Shown here: piece by piece, positions 56,705 through 64,000 of the stretch
How positions within the stretch are numbered: the stretch's first letter is position 1
How the letters are laid out: each line of letters starts with the position of its first letter
NCBI GenBank assembly: GCA_028583405.1
Contig: CM053243.1
Span: 38,001,998-38,065,997, forward strand
DNA from: Pogonophryne albipinna
Taxonomy: Eukaryota; Chordata; Actinopteri; Perciformes; Artedidraconidae
Length of the DNA stretch: 64,000 bases
Reading direction: 5' to 3'
Made by a program: the position numbers and the translations under genes
The notes under the pieces: generated by a model
What the model was told of the DNA's origin: nothing
What the model saw: the letters and a program-made list of their open reading frames with translations, nothing else
Databases searched by the model: none

Positions 56705-57107
56705 CAGAGGTGTCAAACTGAATGTCATCGCGGGCCACATTAGAATTATGGTTACACTCAAAGGGCCGGTGGTAACGTTAAGACTATATAAATATACATA
56801 ATATATATAAAATAATGTATTCTTTAACAATATTTCTTCTGCATTGGATTATTATCGGATAGGGTAATAACTTCATAATTAACTACGCCTGAAAGCATAA
56901 GTCTAGTAAGTAATTGCAAGTCTCTTCAGTGCGCATCTCACAAAATGAGATGCATTGTGGGACATGTAGTTTATGGGCAACGTGCTCCTGTAAAGCGGCA
57001 TGTGACCTTACATTAAACGTATTATATTATTTGTAAGCTCTTGTGGGCCACATCAAATGAAGTGGCGGGCCGGATTTGGCCCCCGGGCCTTGAGTTTGAC
57101 ACACCTG
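56705..57107. mobile_element. 403-bp hAT MITE
   Basis: Ends CAGAGGTGTCAAACTGAAT and the inverse-like CTTGAGTTTGACACACCTG, flanked by a perfect 8-bp duplication CTCTAAAG (56697-56704, 57108-57115). The left copy of the duplication overlaps the end of the neighbouring nested element, so this MITE is the younger insertion. Confidence 0.9.
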
Positions 57108-57577
57108 CTCTAAAGCAATGGGATTTCTCCATAGGGTTTTGGAAAATAGCTTGAAATAAGGTCTGTGGAAAACGAACCTGTTAGATAAATGCGCGTTTTG
57201 TTCAGCCGGATAATATCCACATGTCTACCCTACTTTTATTATTTTCGAATCATAAATCTAATCGATAGATTTATGATTAGCATAAGTTCGTTCATGATGG
57301 CTCACTTCAGTGATAGTGATGACATCGTTTGCAAAATTATTAACCGAGTAATTTTCAAGATTGAGTTACAATGATAATGGGGGGGGGTGTCAGAGGGCCT
57401 GGGTATAAAAGTCACGGCTCGCCACTGGCTTCAGCACAGGCCGAACGCTTCAGGTCTGATTGGGTCTAATCAGGCTGCTGAGCTCCAGCTGTAGTATCAG
57501 CAGCCTGTCAGTAAAACGGGGACTCTTATCAGAGAGATTCTGAACTGAACGCAGAAACCCATGAAAGGCATCAAACC

Positions 57578-58289
57578 ATGACCTTACAGCTTAAAACCAA
57601 AGCCCGACTCTTCGACCTGCACTGCTCTGTTGGCCTGACGGACTGGGACAAGGAGCTGAAACTGGCCACAACCACGGATCAGTTTTTCCACGGTGACTGA
57701 TTTCCTTGGCTTCACTGTTGGTGGAAATGTTGCAAATGAATCCAAACCGCACAGTAAACCGCTGAGGAGGATTGTTCATAGTTAAAACTGATTATGAGAT
57801 CGCGTGCAGATTGTCAGTAAGCATATGTTTGTGTGTCAATTTGTTAATCTATGACGACAGATGACAAACTGAATGATCAACATGTGGTCCAGAGGCCTTC
57901 TTCAAGAGCCTCGAGAAGAAAAGACGAATTGATTTGGTACGATAAAACATCAGGTAAATTCAGAGAAAAACAGTTTAGTTTCTTTTATAAATGTCTGTAG
58001 ATTCATCTGCCGATTAAACAGCTGCTGTCTGCTTTATGCAGGATTTACTTTAAAAGCTTTCTACTTTTTTTGTATTCATTTTTAGCACATTTGACTGATA
58101 TTCTATGGTATTAAAATTATCCTTTGGTAATGGGCAGGGTTTCTCACTGTAATGCGTTGTTAGTATAACAGTGGGTTAGAGGAGACGTTTTTTGTGGGAA
58201 GTATGCTCTTTTTGTTAAGCCTTCGCTAAGAAAATCAACGTCCGTCTGTAAAGACTGTGTTAATGAACTACTTGTCAAGGAAAGAGAGT

Positions 58290-58354
<65 letters not shown>

Positions 58355-61106
58355 AAAAAGTAAAAAACGTCTCAATAAGACATTTGTTAAACAGATTTCC
58401 TCCCTGACAAATCATTACCCCCTGATATTCTGAAACATGCTGATTTCACATGCAGTTTTTCTACTCCCTTCCTCATACTTTTTAGCTTATTTTCCTCTGT
58501 TTTCCTGATGAAAATAGTACCAGTTGGACCAATTGAAAATGGATGTTACGTTTTCTTAAAAAAAAAGACTTTCACTGTTTTAAACTGTGCATTTGATTGT
58601 TCTATCCTTCAGACACCTTTGTGAAGCCAAACCTGTGGCTGCTAGTGAATCCCAATATTGCCAGCCCTATTCAGTACGGAGAAAATTCAGCAGATCTGCA
58701 GACTCCATGTGAACCTGCTGATGAAATCCAAAAACCACCACGGAACCCAGCAGGGACTCGACGTCAACTCGGCACAGAGCTCCACACGTGTGCCCCCCAT
58801 GGTGCTCCTCTCAAGCACGAGATGCCGCACTCCACTGACTACATGGTATCGTATGCAGTACAGACATCACAAATCAAATCCCATCACATGTGTGGTGGCA
58901 TGGTCAGTTTACTCAACAGTCACAGTTAATATTGTGCAACCAGTCTTACATTTTAAACTTGTTTTGCAAGGTGAATTAATTTGTTTGTTGTAAAAGCTCC
59001 AAATAAAGATCACATATTAATTAATATAAGGTGTAAATGGTCAAATCCCTGCCCTGATTTTTTTTTTTATATCCTGGAGCATACCACAAATACTAATAAA
59101 GCATTAATTCAGACAACTTGATGGTGTGTTATGAATCATAGCACCATCTTTTGACCACTAGATCAAGAATGAAGAAGTCTCCTGTGCACCAGCCAAGAAC
59201 AGACGCAAGGGAAGAACCCCGAAGACCAGGGTGAGAACACTGGGCTTGGACATGATCCATATTCCTCTAGTGGGGTACAGAGAGCTCTAGGAACTCCTCT
59301 CTTTTTTTTTTCTTAATTATTAAACCCCATTAAAATCTATTTTCTCAATCATCTTAATATGACTGATTGGTTTTACACATTTCATATATGTGACTTGTTA
59401 CACCTGTTCACTTTTCCATAGCTTGAAATTGTCTGGACGCTGTTTGAAAAAGGTTGACATTTGAAGGGCTTAAAATATCCTTGAGGAATACATATTTTCC
59501 TTAAGATCTGTAAGGTCGGCGTTGCACAAGTTTATTTCCCCGGTTTCTGAAATGTGTCATTCATGTGCACCGTCAGAAGGATTAATGGGCTTTAAATTAG
59601 TGTTCTACTTGCCTTCAGGACAGCAGGACCCTGAAGCCAGGATGCTGGCCTCGTCCACCTGTGAATTACTGCATCCTCATCGCATTGGCGCTCAAGAGCA
59701 GCCATACTGGGAGCCTCAAAGTCCAGCAGATTTACAACTTCACCAGGTCAGAACTTGATAGTTTGGTAAAACACACACACACACACACACAGACAACAGG
59801 TTCATATACAGATTTGTAGTCTAGTCCCATACAACATTCTGTAGATTAACAGAGGGCACCTTATCGAATATTTTTAAAGGAAACCTATTATGCTAATATT
59901 GCAGTTCATAATTGCATTTGTTATCTCTACTGTGACATGTCTCCATGCTCTAATGTTCAAAAAGCTCTTTATTTCTCTCATACTGCCTGTGCTGCAGCAC
60001 CTCTTTTCACCCTCTGTCTGAAACCAGAGCCCAGTCTGCTCTGATTGGTTAGCTGGCCAGCACTGTTGCGATTGGTCAACTGGTTAGAGATGTCCCGCCC
60101 CTTAGCCTATCATTTACTAGGTTTTGGAGCACCAGCCTATAAAATGTGAGTGTTGCTTGGTGATGTCACTATGTAACAAAGGCGTCCAATGGAGGCCTTT
60201 CATGTGGGGGGAAGGAAGGAAGGAAGGAAGGAAAGAAAGGAGGAAGGAAGGAAGGGAAGGAAGGAAAGGAAAGGAAGAGTGTGGGAGAGAAACTGAACTT
60301 TTTGGTATTTTAGCCTTTGCAGACCATGGCCATGCACCCAAACCTACAGCATGAACACACTACAGGAAAGGGAAACTCCAAAAAGCATGAGAGCCTCTTT
60401 AAGTAGATTAAAGGCAAACTCTTCCGAAATGTCTGTCTCCTCTCTTTTTCTTTTATTTTTCAAGTGCCTTTGTGTTATGTGCAATACTGAAGTTGCATTG
60501 GAGTGTTCCTCATATCCCCCCTATTTCCCCAGAGAGCACTTCCCATTCTTTCAGACTGCCCCAGATGGCTGGAAGAACACCATCAGACACAACCTGTGCT
60601 TCAACAACAGCTTCCGCAAAACCTGCAACCAGCTGTGCCGAGATGGCAAGAGGAAGTCGTGTTTCTGGCACCTGACTCTGGACGGCCACCGTCGGCTGAA
60701 GGACGAGATTCGCACGTTGACGGGAGAATCCTTCAAGCAGCTGGAGAAGAGCATGTCCTGCCCAGGTATTTGTGATGACACTTTATTCTAATTTAACGAC
60801 AACCAACACTTCAGATTCCCTACAACAGCCAGTAACTTCAGCTCTCACTGCTGTAGTAAATTAATGCTAGTAAACAGAGGACTTTACTAAGTGACTAAGT
60901 TGCTTATTATTCATTTGGTCAAACAATTTGCTACAGAATACCTTGTTCGGTGGTGTAGCAAAGTTGATAAGATGTAGCTTTTTAGGGTTTCAATGTGTCA
61001 CAAAGATGGTATTATAATGTTTAAATATTAAGACCTTTTTAAGTGAGATACTAACAGCTGTTTTCTTTTTGTTTCAGATGTAATTCAGAGTTTATTTGCA
61101 GTGTAA
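57578..61106 (+). CDS. foxr1: Forkhead box R1 transcription factor, 7 exons
   Basis: Exons 57578-57692, 57861-57953, 58613-58845, 59162-59230, 59619-59746, 60533-60765 and 61078-61106. All are GT-AG and in phase, totalling 900 bases, or 299 residues. The N-terminal motif [15 protein letters not shown], the forkhead ([17 protein letters not shown], then [21 protein letters not shown], then recognition helix [15 protein letters not shown]) and the end SMSCPDVIQSLF all parallel mammalian FOXR1. The domain is split by intron 5, as in FOXR genes. It is a nuclear DNA-binding factor; zebrafish foxr1 is reported as maternally expressed. Start chosen as the ATG at 57578. An upstream ATG at 57561 opens a six-codon ORF overlapping it. 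Confidence 0.92.
58289..58350. repeat. (TA)n microsatellite
   Basis: About 30 TA units in foxr1 intron 2. Confidence 0.97.
59771..59791. repeat. Short (CA)n microsatellite
   Basis: About ten CA units in foxr1 intron 5. Confidence 0.9.
59873..60400. mobile_element. MITE-like element in foxr1 intron 5
   Basis: It starts TTTAAAGGAAACCTATTATG and ends AAGCATGAGAGCCTCTTTAA, roughly inverse ends bordered by TTAA-like sequence. The middle contains the GGAA array. Similar ends occur at 33789 and 51238, so it belongs to the same loose family. Confidence 0.5.
60209..60277. repeat. (GGAA)n imperfect microsatellite
   Basis: A purine-only run of about 70 bases with GGAA, GGAAA and AGGA units, inside the MITE-like element. 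Confidence 0.95.
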
Positions 61107-62066
61107 ATCAATGCATAATAAAACCTTCTATACGGAAAGTATCTGTATTTTTTTCAGTTATGCTGTGTACATTTATGAATGCATTTTGTTTATTTCTTTT
61201 ACATGCATTGATAGTATTTTGATGTACTTATGTTACACAAATTGCAGTCAGGTAAATATATGAGCACAACTCGAAAGTGAACTGTAGCACATCCTACATT
61301 TCAATGTTAGGAGGACAAAATACAAACATTCCTTATGTTTTAATGCTTTAGTAGCTTGAATATATTTGGGCTGTGCAACATTTAACATTCTTTGAAATAT
61401 AGGCATGAATCCCATTATTGCCTTCAATTAACTTAATAAGATGATGTCATCATTAGACAATCTGATAATGGTGGTTGGTGCTCCTTTTTTAGAACGACGA
61501 GTCTGCAAGCAACATCTTATGTGCATGATAAATCACTGTCGAAAATATGAATTATTTCAGTCTCCTCTTGAAAAGGCGTCTCTGTATTCAACAAAGCCAA
61601 GTTATTGTTTTTTTCCAACACTTGTGTAAATCTTAACTCTGAGTTAGGACAGGATCAGGATTGTAATGACAACATGGCTACCTTTCAGCTAGCCGACAGC
61701 TGGCATAGTTTAATACAGCAACCTTACATCTTGAGAGACGCTGGACTTTTGATAAATAATTATATATGATTTTAACTATTCCAATATGTAGTGCACAACT
61801 AATAACAAACCTTTCTGATCAGGCATAACAGCACAGTACAACAGTTGACAAATAAACCCATTACTACCTCCATTAGACAAACTATTCGTATTGAAAACAT
61901 TCAATACAAATGTATGTACTTAAATAACCCTAACCATGTTAGTCATTAACTGGCCTAACCTTACCTAAGAGTCTAAGACATATGATAAATAAAATCATTT
62001 TGTGATTTTTAATTGGGAAATTACTGCTTTACTTCTCTGCTTCCTCGTGTCCTTTGAGCAGAATAT
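61107..62066. other. foxr1 3' untranslated region and intergenic sequence
   Basis: AATAAAACC at 61117-61125 is the likely polyadenylation signal of foxr1. The rest shows no exon or recognised repeat. Confidence 0.5.
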
Positions 62067-62802
62067 ACAGCGGCAAGAAAAAGTATGTGGAGTGTCCTGG
62101 TTTTATGCATGAATTGGTCATTAAAAGTGATCTTCACCGAAGTCACAAGTATAGACAAACACAATGTTCTTAAGCTAATAACACACACACACTTATAATC
62201 TTTCATGGTTTTATTGAACACACCCATTAAACATTAATAGTGCTGGTGGTAAAAGTAAGTGAACCCTTGGATGTAATGACTGGTTAAACTTCCTTCTGCA
62301 GTAATGACCTCAAACACTTCGGTAGCTCTAGATCTGCACAACGTTCAGGAGACACTTTGGACCCTGCTTCCCCACAGAACTGCTTCAGTTCAGACATATT
62401 ATCAGGACGTCTGGTGTGAACGGCTCTCTTGAGGTCATTCCACTGCATCTCTATCGGGATAAGGTCTGAACTCTGACTGGTCCACTAATAGGCAGATTTT
62501 GACTTTGGCCTCATATTTGCTGGGGGCCCACTTCTAGGAAGTGCAGCCACACTCCTACATTGGCTCCTTTTTTAGAAAAGGGGTCTAAATATGGATAGAT
62601 AAATAATTTAACTTATCAATTTATTACTAACCCAAAACATCATCGTAGGTCTTCTGAGATTATTTTTTTTGAAACATGATCAACAGATGCTTCGAACAAT
62701 ACTTCCAATCTTGTTTCAATGATTAAAATGAGGTTTGATAACTACTAACTCAGTCAGTTGTTGTAAAAGTCGGAGTTCACATACTTTTTCCAACCTACAC
62801 TG
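62067..62802 (-). mobile_element. Tc1-like transposon remnant
   Basis: It starts after TA with CAGCGGCAAGAAAAAGTATG and ends TCACATACTTTTTCCAACCT, inverse-like ends of a known fish Tc1 type. On the minus strand, about 62475-62270 encodes PIEMQWNDLKRAVHTRRPDN, the stretch just after the third catalytic acidic residue of Tc1 transposases. The upstream catalytic region and start are missing. Inactive. Confidence 0.75.
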
Positions 62803-63169
62803 TGAATGTTTAAACAATGTTTTTAATATGGATAAGAACAAACCCAATAATTTGTGTGCTATCAGTTGAACATATTCTGTTTATTCATTATTGTAACTTA
62901 GGTGAAGATCAGAACATTTTTTAGAACAGATTTTTACATAAATGCAGGTTATTCCAAAGGGTTCACTTCTTTCCACTGAATCTATAGGTCTAAGTAGGTA
63001 CATCTCTGCTTCATTTGCCAACAGTCAAATAGTGCGAAGCCACAGGGAGCTGACTGTTTATATAAGTGTGTCTGATAGGCAAATGGTTGTTCTGATCTGT
63101 CGAACTGGAAGATTGTTGATGTTCAGCTGGACGTTGGTCGCTCATCGAGCAGTCGGGTGATTCTAACGG

Positions 63170-63213
63170 AGGACGTCGCAGCACTGGAGACAGCTAAACA
63201 AGCATCGATACAG
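63170..63213 (+). other. Candidate untranslated first exon of the lectin-like gene
   Basis: ACAAGCATCGATACAG|gtaactc is a good donor 264 bases before the acceptor of the coding exon at 63477. The transcription start is not defined. Confidence 0.4.
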
Positions 63214-63476
63214 GTAACTCTGACTCAACACATTAACGCTGGGGCTCAGTCAAATGTTTAAGGTATTTGACAATGATTTAAGTCGTTTTTTGTCGATTTG
63301 GTACCTTAATTTGGTATGTTACAATAATTGAACCATTTGTTTTTAGTGAAAAACATTTACAAATATACTGTTCCTGATATTACGATATCCATTATTCCTC
63401 AGCTCTGCAACATTTTTTATATTCACTGCAAAACTATGGCACTGCATGATTCAATAAGAGTCCTTTTGTACAACAG

Positions 63477-63632
63477 AACTTTGCCGATGATGAACAGCGA
63501 CCGCTCCCTCCTCCTCCTCCTCCCCCTCCTCCTCAGCAGTGCTGTGTCTGGACTAGGATCAGTGGTGCAGAGATATTACTTTTACGTCCAAAGTCATGTC
63601 CCCTGGGAACAGACTCAAAGCTACTGCAGGAG
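63477..63632 (+). CDS. Secreted or membrane C-type-lectin-like protein, first coding exon (partial gene)
   Basis: The ATG at 63487 or 63490 begins a signal peptide (MNSDRSLLLLLPLLLSSAVS). It is followed by YYFYVQSHVPWEQTQSYCRR, the first strand and helix of a C-type lectin-like domain with its first conserved Cys. The exon runs from acceptor caacag to donor AG|gtgggg. The following exons lie beyond the window or were not found. Many fish genes of the macrophage-mannose-receptor-like or bulk CTLD type start this way; carbohydrate binding cannot be judged from this part. Confidence 0.65.
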
Positions 63633-64000
63633 GTGGGGGTTTACTTTATATTCACAAAGCTATTGGAAGTTATAATTGGGATTATATATTAAGTCAAACT
63701 TGAACGTCTCACTAGAAATTGCCTATAACAATTATACATGGGATCATTAAAGGAAGTACCATTGAGCCTCTTGGAAATGAATAATTGTACAGAATTCTAT
63801 CCAGTGGTACGTACTCAAGATGCTGAGCACCAGCACTTTGGTCAAGAAATACATGGTCCTCAAAGAGGAGTATTGTAACTATAGACATCCTCAGAAGTTT
63901 CTTCTAGTATAATAAATAGTATCATCTAAATAATTCTGGATGGATTTCCAATATATTTGGTAAAAAAAAAAGTAATCTTCTCATAAATATAACACTTTAA
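63633..64000 (+). other. Intron of the lectin-like gene
   Basis: No further in-phase CTLD exon (WND or QPD/EPN-type motif) was found before the window ends. Confidence 0.5.

Larger units (their letters stand above)
55075..57427. mobile_element. hAT element with perfect 8-bp target duplication
   Basis: Left end CAGTGGCGAGCCGT and the inverse right end ACGGCTCGCCACTG, flanked by GCTTCAGC on both sides (55067-55074, 57428-57435). Its right 300 bases match the element at the window's left edge. Two further elements are nested inside (55583-56700 and 56705-57107). Only the first codons of a transposase (MAHFSDSDDIV at 57296) remain. It inserted about 150 bases upstream of the foxr1 start codon. 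Confidence 0.92.

Noticed and set aside
62942..63160. 72-codon plus-strand ORF
   Set aside because: No domain or splice support. It lies in the likely promoter region of the lectin-like gene.

Overview
The window is nuclear DNA from a bony fish, most likely a teleost. The evidence is spliced vertebrate genes with GT-AG introns, long CA/TG microsatellites, and dense nesting of fish-type hAT, piggyBac, Tc1/mariner, PIF/Harbinger, L2 and chromodomain Ty3/gypsy elements. No prokaryotic features, CRISPR arrays, rRNA or tRNA genes were seen.

Layout. 1-1041 is the end of a hAT element. 1.7-4.3 kb holds exons of a poorly known, apparently decayed SAMD3-like gene. 5.8-7.9 kb is a truncated piggyBac element interrupted by a mariner derivative. 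7.9-25.75 kb is a nest of insertions, each layer marked by its own ends: a probable solo LTR holds a hAT element (8474-25678, perfect 15-bp ends, perfect 8-bp target duplication). That hAT holds a long-inverted-repeat element (9831-18057) split by a chromodomain gypsy retrotransposon (10402-15775), and also a two-gene ISL2EU-like PIF/Harbinger transposon (18093-25341). The two-gene transposon has a THAP transposase on one strand and a SWIM-YqaJ-PHD protein on the other. 26-33 kb carries deletion derivatives of one mariner family that keep an Arg/Gly-rich leader ORF, plus a 60-bp minisatellite.

Host genes. 34260-45887 (minus) is an apparently intact fish-type NLR immune-receptor gene: start exon, four reiterated short exons, FISNA-NACHT, two LRR exons and a PRY-SPRY exon. 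My exon chain stays in frame and gives about 1,204 residues. 48233-53040 (plus) is atp6v0d1, 8 exons and 350 residues. 57578-61106 (plus) is foxr1, 7 exons and 299 residues. 63477 to the window end is the first coding exon of a secreted C-type-lectin-like protein.

The host genes are not an operon. The NLR and lectin-like genes are probable immune genes, while atp6v0d1 (organelle acidification) and foxr1 (transcription factor) are unrelated neighbours. The transposons have shaped the NLR gene: a tandem duplication with one breakpoint in a piggyBac-like MITE doubled two of its N-terminal exons. All coordinates and splice calls are read by eye from the sequence; family assignments rest on recognised motifs and not on database searches.
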